DNA of 64,000 bases from Vulcanisaeta sp. JCM 16159 (GCF_001316265.1 NZ_BBDN01000006.1:1-64000), one strand, 5' to 3'. Numbered from the stretch's first letter, positions 10,079-18,811 are shown. Notes: generated from the letters alone by a model not told the origin. Numbers and translations: made by a program.

Positions 10079-10682
10079 ATGTCGAAGAAGCCAGAGACAA
10101 AGGCACCGGGTAAGGCTGAGGAGAAGGCTGGAGCCAAGGCTGCTGGTAAGGCGGCGGAGAAGGCTGCCGAGAAGCCGGCGGCCGCGCCAGCCGCCGCAGC
10201 GGCAACTAAGGAGGAAGAGGAAGGTGCAGAGGCTGGTAGGAAGGGTTGGTTAACCGCTGCCGTGATACCACAGGAGGAGTGGAAGGGATTTAGGTACAGG
10301 GGCTATACGTTTGAGGAGATCTCTAAGATGTCCATGGAGGAGTTCATTAAGTTATTACCGGCTAGGCAGAGGAGGTCATTAATGAGAGGTTTAAAGCCTG
10401 AGCATAGGAAGTTCCTCGAGAAGGTTAGGAGAGCCAAAAAAACTCATGGCTGAGGGCAAGAAGGTAACCCTTAAGACCCATGCCAGGGACATGATAATAC
10501 TACCCGAGATGGTTGGTTTAACGATTGCCGTCTACAACGGCATTACGTACCTACCAGTCACGATCAGCCCATGGCACGTCGGCCACTACCTAGGTGAGTA
10601 CGCGATAACGTCGAAGATAGTGCAGCACGGTGAACCTGGTCTCAAGGCTACGAGGAGTACGCTGCACATAGCCTCGAAGTAA
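10079..10682 (+). CDS. rps19: Ribosomal protein uS19 (one homopolymer frameshift)
   Basis: The first frame carries the archaeal uS19 N-terminal domain ([33 protein letters not shown]). The second carries the RNA-binding core ([44 protein letters not shown]). Removing one base from the run of seven A at about 10437-10443 joins them. The protein has an unusually long Ala/Lys/Glu-rich N-terminal tail of about 55 residues, a low-complexity extension. uS19 sits in the head of the small subunit and is essential, so the break is most likely a sequence error; slippage at A7 is an alternative. Confidence 0.95.
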
Positions 10683-10710
10683 TTCCCTTCATTACTTCGT
10701 ATTGAAAAAT

Positions 10711-10720
10711 ACTTATAAAT
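10711..10720 (+). promoter_or_regulatory. TATA element for the eL8-eS28 operon
   Basis: ACTTATAAAT lies about 29 bases before the ATG at 10745. Confidence 0.65.
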
Positions 10721-10744
10721 GCCAATTTCACGATTTAGACGAGT

Positions 10745-11266
10745 ATGGCAACAGTAAGTGTAGACCCGAAGACATTTTACGCGAACCCACCGCAGGGGAA
10801 GCCATTTTACGTTAGATTCGCAGTACCGCAGGAAATAGCTGAGAAGGCCTATGAGGTATTGTCAGCTGCCAGAGAAACCGGTAAAATCAAGAAGGGTACT
10901 AACGAAGTGACAAAGGCAGTCGAGAGAGGGTTGGCTAAGTTGGTCCTGATTGCCGAGGACGTTGACCCACCGGAGATTGTTGCACACCTACCAATACTCT
11001 GCGAGGAGAAGGGCGTGCCGTACGTCTATGTACCGAGTAAGGAGAGACTTGGCAAGGCCGCTGGATTGCAGAACACTTCGGCGGCATCTGCCGTGATCAT
11101 AGACCCAGGCCAAGCATCGGCTGAGTTGGATAACCTTGTTAGGCAGATAAATGATGTTAGGGTTAAGGCCGGCCTCAACCCAATACAACTACCGCAACCA
11201 CAGGCCGCACCACCTGCTGAGAAGGCTCCAGCCAAGAGGGCTGCCAGGAAGGGTGAATCTAAGTGA
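10745..11266 (+). CDS. rpl7ae: Ribosomal protein eL8 (L7Ae)
   Basis: The L7Ae RNA-binding core is plain: [20 protein letters not shown] (about residues 51-70), the acidic [12 protein letters not shown] stretch, then [13 protein letters not shown]. It binds kink-turns in 23S rRNA and also C/D and H/ACA guide RNAs and RNase P, which is notable given the C/D box RNAs found in this window. At 173 residues it is longer than the usual 120-130 because of an N-terminal extension and an Ala/Pro/Lys-rich C-terminal tail. It overlaps eS28 by four bases, so the two are translated together. Confidence 0.96.
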   Translation: MATVSVDPKTFYANPPQGKPFYVRFAVPQEIAEKAYEVLSAARETGKIKKGTNEVTKAVERGLAKLVLIAEDVDPPEIVAHLPILCEEKGVPYVYVPSKERLGKAAGLQNTSAASAVIIDPGQASAELDNLVRQINDVRVKAGLNPIQLPQPQAAPPAEKAPAKRAARKGESK

Positions 11267-11505
11267 GTGAGGAGACGAAGGCCGAGAGGTTTAGTCCGTA
11301 TGAGGATTCCGTCGCCGCGTTGGTAGTTCAAATACTGGGTAGGACCGGTATTGCCGGCGAGGTCAGTATTGTTAGGGTTAGGATACTCGAGGGCAGGGAC
11401 AAGGGTAGGGTAATAACTAGGAACGTGAAGGGGCCGGTCAGGGTTGGAGACATTGTGATGTTGAGGGAGACCGAGAGAGAGGCCAGGAAGCTAACGGTTA
11501 AATAA
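11263..11505 (+). CDS. rps28e: Ribosomal protein eS28
   Basis: This 80-residue protein has the S28e OB-fold sequence ([20 protein letters not shown], then [20 protein letters not shown] and a C-terminal LRETEREAR). It starts with GTG inside the last codons of the L7Ae gene (GTGA overlap), the common archaeal L7Ae-S28e order. It belongs to the small subunit near the mRNA exit site. Confidence 0.95.
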   Translation: MSEETKAERFSPYEDSVAALVVQILGRTGIAGEVSIVRVRILEGRDKGRVITRNVKGPVRVGDIVMLRETEREARKLTVK

Positions 11506-11595
11506 ACATTGTTTATATTCATTATTATTTGTTAAACCACGACCTAATCTCTCATTCCCATTGGACTTCTCGGTACTAATTACGGTGGTAAAACC

Positions 11596-12009
11596 ATGCC
11601 TAACCACGTAAATAAGGGATTTAACACCGCAGTATTGCATGGCAATGTGTCACCCACAGATTTAATGCTTATTCTCACAGTACCCATGGCCCTTATACAT
11701 GCGGCATTTGCATTAATTAGTCTGAGGTACTTAACCGTGCCAAGGCCTATTGGCTTGCCAATAGCTTTTTATGAAAGCACCTATTACGTGATACTCCTAA
11801 ACTACGCACTACTTAGCCACTACAGTATGGTGTTGCTGGGCATAATCACGTTGTTTCTAGTAATACATGTCGGTGGAGCTTACCTATACGTGAATGGCGC
11901 ATTAAGTTACTTATCACGTAACCGCAACAATCTTAAGTACTATGGTTATTACGAACTCTCTGAACTCGTATTTCTAATAATCGTTATGACCAGTGTATTC
12001 ACTCATTGA
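11596..12009 (+). CDS. Small membrane protein of unknown function
   Basis: The 137-residue frame has four hydrophobic stretches (about residues 20-44, 61-79, 81-101 and 119-136), so it is likely a four-helix membrane protein. No family was recognised. It lies between the eL8-eS28 pair and the S9 peptidase on the same strand, separated from each by 50-90 bases. The ATG at 11596 follows a weak AT-rich element. Confidence 0.6.
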   Translation: MPNHVNKGFNTAVLHGNVSPTDLMLILTVPMALIHAAFALISLRYLTVPRPIGLPIAFYESTYYVILLNYALLSHYSMVLLGIITLFLVIHVGGAYLYVNGALSYLSRNRNNLKYYGYYELSELVFLIIVMTSVFTH

Positions 12010-12059
12010 TCTTTGCCCTGGGTGAAATCTTAATAGCTTAAGGACTTCTCGTATTATTA

Positions 12060-13974
12060 ATGGTTAGGAAGTTGATGCTTGAGGACTTAAGATTGGTAAG
12101 GATGATCCATGATTTAAATGCGGATGTTAATGGTGGTGTCCTCACCTTCACGGTCTCTAAAATCGCGGATTCCATGGAGGATTACGAAAGGAACGTCTGG
12201 ATCTTTGATGGTAAGTCCCTGAGACAAGTCACTAGGGGTAATAGTGACTTCTCACCAAGAATTTTAGGCGGTAAGGGCTTGGTGTTCCTATCCAAGAGAG
12301 GACTTAGTAAGGACAAGCCTGGTGTTGAGGTTTGGTACCTGCCATTCGATGGTGGTGAGGCCATGAAAATAGCCTATGTTAGTGGTGGAGTTAATGATTT
12401 ACGTATTATTAATGGTGTCATGTACTTCATTAGTAATGTGGGTCCTGTCCAGGAAGATGTTAAATACGTTGATGATTGGCCCCTCTGGTTTAATGGCAGG
12501 GGATTCATACACACATTTAGGTCGCACCTGTTCTCGCTTGACTTAAGCGGCTCTGTTAAACAGATAACCAATGGAGACTTTGATGTTGTTTCCTACGATG
12601 TTGAGCCTGGTGGTAGGAGGGTGGCCATAGCCGTGAGCACCGATAAGTTTAAGCCCTATAGGAATGAGGTTTGGGTAATAAACCTGGAAACCAATGAGAG
12701 ACACACCATCCTTAGTAATTATAGTGTATCGGCAATTAGGTGGTCACTGGATGGTAAGTACCTGGCACTTGTTGGTAATGATCTTCATAGGGGCCTTGCA
12801 ACTCATAACCACGTATTACTTGTGAGACCCGAGGGTGGTGAGGTTATTGATTTAATGAGGGGCATTGATAGGAATGTTGGTAACGGCCTAAATAGTGATG
12901 TTAGGGGATCACCACCGCCAATAAAGCTTCAGTGGGTTAATGACTGGGTCTACTTCATAATGATGGATGGTGGGTCAACAAAGCTCGTTAGGGCTAGCGT
13001 CAATGGCGGTGTCGAGTCCGTGGTTGGCGGCGAAAGGAGTATTGAGGATTTCGTGGTCATGATGGACGGCACCATCTACTTAATATCCATGGACACTGAG
13101 GCCCACTGAACTATATAGGTGGTTCAATGGCAGTGAGGAGAGAGTAACGAACTTCAATGACTGGGTCAACTCGGTAGAGCTCTCGAGACCTGAACCTTCA
13201 AGTTCCGCGCCAGTGATGGTAGGGAGGTTGAGGGCTGGTTAATGAGACCTACGGGGCTTAGGCAGGAAATTAGGTACCCAGCGGTCCTGGAGATTCACGG
13301 TGGCCCAAAGACGGCCTATGGCTACTCATTCATGTTTGAATTCCAGCTATTGGCTGGTGAGGGTTTTGCCGTGATTTTCATGAATCCTAGGGGTAGTGAT
13401 GGTTATGATGAGGAATTCGCGGACATACGCGGGCATTATGGTGAGAGGGATTATGAGGACCTAATGGAGGTCTTGATTACGTAGTTAGGAATTACGACTT
13501 CATAGACCCAAATCGGCTGGGCGTCATTGGTGGATCGTACGGCGGCTTCATGACCAACTGGGTAATAACGCATACGGATAGGTTTAGGGCAGCCATCACC
13601 GATAGGTCAATATCCAATTGGGTAAGCTTCTTTGGTGCCAGTGACATAGGGCCTACTTCGCCAATGACCAAATAGGCGGCGGTGAGAATAGGGACTTCTG
13701 GACTTACCTCGAGAGCTACATGGCTAAGTCACCGATTATGTACGTGAAGAACGTCAAGACACCGCTACTGATAATACACTCACTCGAGGATTACCGATGC
13801 TGGTTCGAACAGGCAATACAACTATACACAGCACTCAAGTACCTTGGCAAGGAGGTCAGGATGGTTGTTTTCCCTGGGGAGAACCATGACCTTTCTAGAT
13901 CCGGTAAGCCCAGCCACAGGATAGTTAGGCTAAGGACTATCGTTGATTGGTTCAATGAGAAGTTAAAGACTTGA
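12060..13974 (+). CDS. S9 family acylaminoacyl-peptidase-like serine protease (frameshifted)
   Basis: An N-terminal beta-propeller (to about codon 380) is followed by an alpha/beta hydrolase domain. The oxyanion strand reads EIHGGPKTAYGYSF, the nucleophile elbow GGSYGGFM, the catalytic Asp falls in SLEDYRC and the His in GENHDLSRSGKP. Single-base losses near 13107, 13195, 13480 and 13650 break the frame; restoring a T at 13195 gives EPFKFRASDGREVEGWL. About 640 residues in total. It should release N-acylated amino acids or cleave short peptides in the cytoplasm. The 3' end is four bases from the convergent eL32 gene. Confidence 0.9.
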
Positions 13975-13977
13975 GGA

Positions 13978-14562
13978 TTACTGGCTTCTTCTTAGTTCCT
14001 CAATAACGTCCTTTGTCACGTTAATGACCCTCACACCTCTCTCAATAGCCCTCTTTACAATCTCGATCCTCTTCCTAAGGCCGACGGTCCTACCAATAAC
14101 TATCGCCTCCCTCGTTGGGTCAACCCTATCAACCTCCTCAGGCCTATGAACAATCACAAGCCTAAAACCACTTGGGTGTAGGTTCCTGACCAGCCTTGGC
14201 TTTCCATAACCAACCTTAACCCTCTTCGGGTAACCCTTAATCTCAAGCCTAATCTTATTATCATCACCCCTGGGCCTACGCCAATGCTCACCATGGGCAA
14301 CCCTCAAGTACCTCCACTCATCCATCCTCATCCAACGTGGCTCCCTCCTCTCCATCAACAACCTAAGCCTCAACAACTGCCTCAATTTACCACCCAGTGA
14401 AACCCTGGGCCTAGGCAACCTAACCTCCTTAACCTCGGGCTTAGCCACCGCCTGCTCAGGGGCTTGCTGAGACTGCACCTGAGTCTCCGGCTGGGTGGCT
14501 TGCTCACTCGTTGATTGCTGTTGTACTTCCTGCCCCGTTGGCTTACTCTCCTCCGTAGACAT
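13978..14562 (-). CDS. rpl32e: Ribosomal protein eL32
   Basis: The conserved body is visible as RRPRGDDNKIRLEIKGYPKR, VKVGYGKPRLVRNLHPSGF and IVIGRTVGLRKRIEIVKRA. At 194 residues it is longer than the usual 130-150 because of a Gln/Glu/Pro-rich N-terminal tail of about 50 residues, similar in style to the uS19 tail at 10079. It lies just downstream of uS8 on the same strand, as in the archaeal spc-type operon order (uS8, uL6, eL32), but with uL6 missing between them. Confidence 0.95.
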   Translation of the reverse strand: MSTEESKPTGQEVQQQSTSEQATQPETQVQSQQAPEQAVAKPEVKEVRLPRPRVSLGGKLRQLLRLRLLMERREPRWMRMDEWRYLRVAHGEHWRRPRGDDNKIRLEIKGYPKRVKVGYGKPRLVRNLHPSGFRLVIVHRPEEVDRVDPTREAIVIGRTVGLRKRIEIVKRAIERGVRVINVTKDVIEELRRSQ

Positions 14563-14604
14563 CGCAGAAGCACCTTGTTAATGCCCTTTTTAAATTTACT
14601 ACCA

Positions 14605-14997
14605 TCAATAGACGTAGGCGATGAGCACACCCCCAATATTCATCCGCCTAGCTTCAAGGTGTGATAACACACCCTTCGAGGTGCTGAGTATTAGTATGCC
14701 TACGTTCCTGGCAGGTAGGTACTTCTCCTCCCACTCCATTAGCTCAGAGGCCTTAACGCTGAACCTGGGCTTTATGGCCCCAACATCGTTTATTTTACCG
14801 AGGAGTTGAACCTTGAACTTACCACCCCTACCATCCTCGATAAACTCAATCTCGCCAACATAGCCATACCTCTGCATAACCCTGAGAACATTACCCACTA
14901 GCTTGGAAGACGGCCAAATAATTACCTCCCTATGACCCCTAACCTCCGCATTCTTAATCATCGTCAACGCATTCGCCAAGACATCAAGCATTACCAT
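14605..14997 (-). CDS. rps8: Ribosomal protein uS8
   Basis: Conserved segments include [14 protein letters not shown] at the N-terminus, [20 protein letters not shown] and the C-terminal [20 protein letters not shown] with the STSKG rRNA-binding loop. I chose the ATG at 14997; the frame stays open to 15018 and another ATG lies at 14991. uS8 organises the central domain of 16S rRNA. The neighbour downstream is eL32. A C/D box RNA with its own TATA lies directly upstream on the same strand. Confidence 0.95.
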   Translation of the reverse strand: MVMLDVLANALTMIKNAEVRGHREVIIWPSSKLVGNVLRVMQRYGYVGEIEFIEDGRGGKFKVQLLGKINDVGAIKPRFSVKASELMEWEEKYLPARNVGILILSTSKGVLSHLEARRMNIGGVLIAYVY

Positions 14998-15041
14998 ACA
15001 ACCAACGGTCAAAGACACAAATTAAAAACTTTACTAAGTCG

Positions 15042-15090
15042 TCAGCGAAGGACCACGTCATCAACCCTCAGCCGTACTCCCTAACATCAC
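15042..15090 (-). ncRNA. Box C/D guide RNA upstream of rps8
   Basis: Read on the minus strand: C box GTGATGT, a 12-base spacer TAGGGAGTACGG, D' box CTGA, three bases, C' box TTGATGA, a 12-base spacer CGTGGTCCTTCG and D box CTGA. Two exactly 12-base spacers between four good boxes match the strict geometry of archaeal C/D RNPs, which guide 2'-O-methylation of rRNA or tRNA. A TATA element lies about 25 bases upstream. The last base of box C deviates from RTGATGA. Targets cannot be checked, since no rRNA is in the window. Confidence 0.75.
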
Positions 15091-15111
15091 GGTTAGAAAT
15101 ACGTGGGGCGG

Positions 15112-15119
15112 GTTTAAAT
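15112..15119 (-). promoter_or_regulatory. TATA element for the C/D box RNA
   Basis: GTTTAAAT (TTTAAA core) is centred about 25 bases upstream of the C box at 15090 on the minus strand, placing the transcription start at the RNA's 5' end. Confidence 0.55.
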
Positions 15120-15236
15120 GTTTGGCTGTGTGTAATATATTTATTTGTATTGAAATAAATATTAATAAATATAACTGTTCATAAAAGATTAGAAGCCGCA
15201 AACACAATAAATCAGGATAACTAACGACTTAGTATT

Positions 15237-15599
15237 ATGAGGGTACTAATTAATGGCAGGGAGGTTGGTGATGAGCACACCGGGTGCGCATTATGTGGTG
15301 ACAATAGGGAGACAGGCACCTACCTGAGTATTGATGGAACACTTAGGTGTAAGGTATGCGGTAAGCCATGGAGTGGGACCTACCAGGAAGTCGCTGGTGC
15401 CAAGCTATACTTTTGTTGTGGAGACCATTATAAGGAGTTTAGGAGGGTAATACAGAGGGCTATCGCGATAGGCAATATTGGCAGGGTGAAGACCGTGCTC
15501 ATTTCCATAAATGGTGGTGAAAGAAACATAAGAGTTGAGGATTATGATGGTAGGGTGGTGACGATAAACGAATCAATATTCAACTTGTCCGAGCAATAA
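15237..15599 (+). CDS. Small cysteine-rich, probable zinc-binding protein
   Basis: The 120-residue frame has Cys pairs C17-x2-C20 (CALC) and C38-x2-C41 (CKVC) and a CC at 60-61 followed by a His at 64 (CCGDH). Such spacing suggests one or two zinc sites like those in the Ta0938 family of archaeal zinc proteins or a treble-clef finger. The C-terminal half is mixed beta/alpha without Cys. It stands alone, transcribed away from uS8. The family link is tentative and I assign no function. Confidence 0.6.
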   Translation: MRVLINGREVGDEHTGCALCGDNRETGTYLSIDGTLRCKVCGKPWSGTYQEVAGAKLYFCCGDHYKEFRRVIQRAIAIGNIGRVKTVLISINGGERNIRVEDYDGRVVTINESIFNLSEQ

Positions 15600-16037
15600 A
15601 TTATGTAAGTAATAAATGATGAGCGATTTAATATAATGAGCGCCGGTCTGTATTATAAGGTTAGGAGGGACTATGATGAGGAGTTCAAGAGGGTTTTAAT
15701 AATGAGGTTTTAAACTCCTTTAAGGAAATGCTGATGACTTTATAGATGCAGAACTTTACAGGGGATTAATGATCTTTCAAAATACCTGATATAATCCTGA
15801 TATAATTATGGTGAGTGAAGAGACCTAGAATCATTTAAAGACCCAAATAAGCAAGGAGTTTTAAGGAGACTATAATGCATTGAGGAATAATCCTAAAGGA
15901 TACGCCAAAAAGCACAGAATCTTTTCAGGAAATGAGTATGTAACGTGCGCCTGACCCACAGCCATGAGCAATGATCATGATCTTTCATGTCATTAATAAT
16001 GACAATGAACCCGTATTTAATTATGAACGATTTGTGG
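15600..16037. other. Intergenic region with a tiny broken frame
   Basis: Most of this 430-base gap carries no gene. From 15636 a short frame reads MSAGLYYKVRRDYDEEFKRV and stops at 15713. Pieces in other frames follow (VLNSFKEML; ADDFIDAELYRGLMIF), suggesting a decayed or error-broken gene of about 60 codons with no recognised family. The right end abuts the tRNA-Pro gene. Confidence 0.35.
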
Positions 16038-16151
16038 TGGGGCCGCCGGGATTTGAACCCGGGTTCACCGGCGTGCTGGACGGGGATTGTTCCCCAGGCC
16101 GTTGGACCCAGGTTTACCTGGTGCATCCTAGCCAGGCTAGACTACGGCCCC
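16038..16151 (-). tRNA. tRNA-Pro (GGG) with two introns
   Basis: Acceptor GGGGCCG/CGGCCCC, D stem GTCT/GGAT, T arm CCGGG-TTCAAAT-CCCGG and discriminator A are plain. The anticodon arm forms only if two introns are removed. Intron 1 is 16102-16122 (21 nt) after base 27; its bulge-helix-bulge uses GGAT/GTCC with bulges GC|A and AA|C. Intron 2 is 16074-16091 (18 nt) at the canonical 37/38 site; its central helix is CTGG/CCAG with bulges GG|A and CA|C. The spliced RNA is 75 nt with stem CCGGC/GCCGG and loop CTGGGGC, anticodon GGG. CCA is not encoded. Multiple noncanonical tRNA introns are typical of Thermoproteales. Confidence 0.93.
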
Positions 16152-16159
16152 CGTAGTTA

Positions 16160-16468
16160 TCATTCCATGAGCAATTTTAAGCTTTTCAGTGTATTGCTTC
16201 TTTCGTTAAGCCATCTCCTCATACACCCTCTCCACGTACTCCCTATCCTCATTGCACGTCGTTCGGCCTTACCCATCGTATTGTCAAACCTTACTGCGCA
16301 GCAGGTAATTAATTCATTCGTTCTTACTCTGTAAATGGCAATTAGAACCTTAACACCGTTTAATACATTGTCATAGCGAAGAACCTTCATGTATAATGGC
16401 TCATTCTCAAGACCTAGGTACCTGGCTAGAAACTCCATGACGCGTTTATAAAACGCGTAGTCAATCAT
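16160..16468 (-). CDS. Hypothetical protein, 102 aa
   Basis: A basic, soluble-looking frame (YKRVMEFLARYLGLENEPLY near the start, GKAERRAMRIGSTW near the end) between the Fe-S oxidoreductase and tRNA-Pro. Amino-acid usage is normal. No family recognised. Orientation matches the upstream Fe-S gene, with a gap of about 45 bases. Confidence 0.5.
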   Translation of the reverse strand: MIDYAFYKRVMEFLARYLGLENEPLYMKVLRYDNVLNGVKVLIAIYRVRTNELITCCAVRFDNTMGKAERRAMRIGSTWRGCMRRWLNERSNTLKSLKLLME

Positions 16469-16512
16469 TGGGCTGGGATAGAGGGGTTTAATTAAAGGTG
16501 TTGTCCATAGGA

Positions 16513-17870
16513 TTAGGGAGAGGTGATTTGCCTTTCGATGCTTTTCGGTATCATGGCTTTATACACTAGGTCCATTAGCCCTGTGAATGTTAATTTACGG
16601 TTGTACAATTTATTTAGTCTTGGTAATACCCTATCCATCTGTAGTTTGCAGGCTGCGCATGGTACTACAATACAATCCGCGCCCTTATTAATGGCTTTTA
16701 AGTACCAGAGCTCCGCGTATTTAATGGATAATTCCTCCATTTCCTTAGCCAGCATTCCACTTGTTCCTCCACAGCATATGGCTAGTTCGGCTTATCATTC
16801 AATTCCGCATAACGCATCACGGTATTACTCAATATGAACCTCGGCTCCTTAACAAGGTCACCGCCCCTGGCGTAGTGGCATGGATCCATGTACATGTAAG
16901 TCAAGTCGCCATTGACCAACGCATCCAGTTTAATTAAACCCCTTCTTATGGCGTCTGCGGCTATATAGAGTATGTGCGTCCCCTCGATACCGTACTCCTT
17001 AAGCCTTGGTACCACGTAGTTCTTGAATACTCTCCAACCATGACCACACTCACCGGCTATCACTAACTTCACGCCTAATCTACGCGACTCCTCGACTATT
17101 CTCTCCGCAATGAGTCTCATGTGTCTTTCATCCATGAATAGGCCATAATTCGTTATGTCAGGCACCCTAGTGCTTAGGGTGAAGTCTATGCCCAGCTCAT
17201 TGAGTAGTAGTATGTAGCCCTTAAGCGTGTTTACGGCAACCGTGTAGTCCGCACAGGCCGATGGGAGAAGCATGGCGTAGGCGGGTTCATTAACCTTAAC
17301 CTTGACGTTAACGCCCTTCTCATGCTTGATTTGATCGACCACGCTTAGTATTACTTCCTTAATTACGTCCTCAGGTAAGCCGAGGAAATTCCCCATGGAT
17401 TCAAGGTTGTTTATTACTCCCGCTACGTAATTAGGCGCCAGGCCTATTTCGTAGAGTAGCGACCTAATGGTCCTCGAGATATCAGCAACATCGACGCCGA
17501 AGGGACAGGCCCAGGCGCATCTCCTGCATGTTAGGCATTGCCAGAAGTACGTGTATGCCTCGTTTATTGAGTTTTCATTAATGGAACCACGAACTAATGA
17601 CCTGGCCAGGGCTATCCTACCGAGTGGTGAATTCTTGATATTATGCGTTGCCAAGTACGCGGGGCATACCGTTAGGCATGCGCCGCAGCCCATGCATAGG
17701 CTTAGCGAGATAGCTAGGTTCCTATTCTCGCGCAACCTCCTCCTCAGCAATTCCCTAAACCCATTAATGCCCTGCCCACTTAGCCTAATACTAACCCTAC
17801 TGTGGAGCCTTTCAATTAGGTCTGGAGAGGCCTTCTCATGCCTATACTCATTAATTGAGGCACTACCCAT
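16513..17870 (-). CDS. HdrD/DsrK-like Fe-S oxidoreductase (one frameshift)
   Basis: Two 4Fe-4S motifs are seen, CMGCGACLTVCPAY (about residue 58) and CLTCRRCAWACPFG (about residue 112). Two CCG-type cysteine domains follow, with MDPCHYARGG and, in the next frame, CCGGTSGMLAKEMEE and CIVVPCAACKLQM. The frame breaks near 16787. The architecture matches heterodisulfide reductase D, DsrK/TmcB and glycolate oxidase GlcF-type proteins. It probably passes electrons to a disulfide or sulfur substrate at the membrane. No membrane cytochrome or dsr gene is adjacent, so the partner is unknown. Confidence 0.82.
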
Positions 17871-17930
17871 TGCCTATTTCATTGCTTTATCAATGCCTTA
17901 ATTCATTATTGTATGTGCAAAATCTGCACC

Positions 17931-17980
17931 TCAGCGAGGAGTTAGGTTCGTCATTATTCCGCAACGGGACGCATCATCAC
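17931..17980 (-). ncRNA. Box C/D guide RNA between the Fe-S gene and eS8
   Basis: Read on the minus strand: C box GTGATGA, 12-base spacer TGCGTCCCGTTG, D' box CGGA, three bases, C' box ATGACGA, 13-base spacer ACCTAACTCCTCG and D box CTGA. Boxes C and D are perfect and C'/D' carry one change each, as is usual for internal boxes. Spacer lengths fit archaeal C/D RNPs. A TTTAAA element about 25-30 bases upstream could promote it. It lies in the divergent gap between genes. Methylation targets were not determined. Confidence 0.75.
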
Positions 17981-18002
17981 CATTAATTCCACGAGGCAAA
18001 AT

Positions 18003-18010
18003 CTTTTAAA
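18003..18010. promoter_or_regulatory. TATA element, possibly bidirectional (eS8 and C/D RNA)
   Basis: CTTTTAAA contains the self-complementary TTTAAA. It is about 27 bases upstream of the eS8 GTG at 18034 and, on the other strand, about 25 bases upstream of the C/D RNA 5' end near 17982. It is suitably placed for both. Confidence 0.55.
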
Positions 18011-18033
18011 GGCAATGCCCGCGTTGGGACTTC

Positions 18034-18434
18034 GTGGTTAAGCTACTGAGTTTTTACCAGGACAGGGATTCCAAGAAGCCCAGTGGTGGTTATAGGCTAG
18101 GCCGTATAAGGTTAAGAGGAAGGCGCTTGGTGGTGGCCCACCGACCAATACCACATTATCCAATAGCGATGTTAGGAACGTGCTTAGGGTCTTTGGTGGT
18201 AATGTTAAGGTTAAGGTCGTCAGTGCGCAATATGCTAACCTATACATTCCCAAGGAGGGTAAGGCCGTTAAGGTGAAGATACTTAGGGTACTCGAGACGC
18301 CGGCGAATAGGGAATTGGCTAAGAGGGATATCATTGTTAAGGGCACGATTATCGAGACCGAGAGGGGTAGGGCCGTGGTCACGTCAAGGCCTGGGCAAGA
18401 CGGTGTGGTAAATGCCGTACTCCTTGAGAAGTAA
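18034..18434 (+). CDS. rps8e: Ribosomal protein eS8 (one frameshift)
   Basis: The N-terminus (FYQDRDSKKPSGGYR) is in one frame. The rest (PYKVKRKALGGGPPTNT, GNVKVKVVSAQYANLYIP, LETPANRELAKRDI and the hallmark SRPGQDGVVNAVLLEK) is in another. The shift lies near 18100, outside any long homopolymer. About 133 residues, usual for archaeal eS8. GTG 18034 is the start by TATA spacing and by alignment with the family N-terminus. An essential protein of the small subunit, so an indel error is likely. Confidence 0.93.
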
Positions 18435-18475
18435 TTAGGTAAAGCATTATTAATTAGTGGTTCTCCTGCTTAATC

Positions 18476-18811
18476 GTGGATAAGAAGGATTATTGGATTA
18501 TTTGGGTTGCCTACTTTGACGCTGGCAAGAGTAGGGGCCTTGGTAGGAAGGTGCCTAGTAGTGTGGCCGTGAAGTCACCGACAATTGATGAGTTAACAAA
18601 GGCAGTTAGTAACCTTGGCCTTGAGTTTGAGGTTTACAGCGATAAGAAACACCCGAGTAATTGGTTTGAGGGGCCTTATGGCTACGTCGCAGTGAGGAAG
18701 GACTCTGCGATTAGGAGGTTTGGTTCGATAAATAAGAGAAGGTTACTCATGATCATAGCCAGGGAATTAATAAGGGTTAGGCAATCCACGCAGCAGGGGA
18801 GAGGCACCTAG
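18476..18811 (+). CDS. srp19: Signal recognition particle protein SRP19
   Basis: The 111-residue frame begins WIIWVAYFDAGKSRGLGRKV, the SRP19 signature, and contains HPSNWFEGPYGYVAV near residues 60-74. SRP19 binds helices 6 and 8 of 7S RNA and helps SRP54 assemble for co-translational targeting. GTG at 18476 is used as the start. It follows eS8 by 41 bases and may share its transcript. Confidence 0.92.
   Translation: MDKKDYWIIWVAYFDAGKSRGLGRKVPSSVAVKSPTIDELTKAVSNLGLEFEVYSDKKHPSNWFEGPYGYVAVRKDSAIRRFGSINKRRLLMIIARELIRVRQSTQQGRGT

Noticed and set aside
10079-10682. uS19 as two separate genes
   Set aside because: Neither half is a complete uS19, the halves overlap by eight bases on an A7 run, and dropping one A gives the full conserved protein.
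15616-15650. C/D box RNA at the ATGATGA near 15616
   Set aside because: No CTGA box at a fitting distance was found downstream.
16038-16151. tRNA-Val (CAC) reading of the intron-containing tRNA
   Set aside because: Taking CAC before the 3' stem as the anticodon leaves base 33 as C and no 5-bp anticodon stem; the two-intron GGG solution fits every position.
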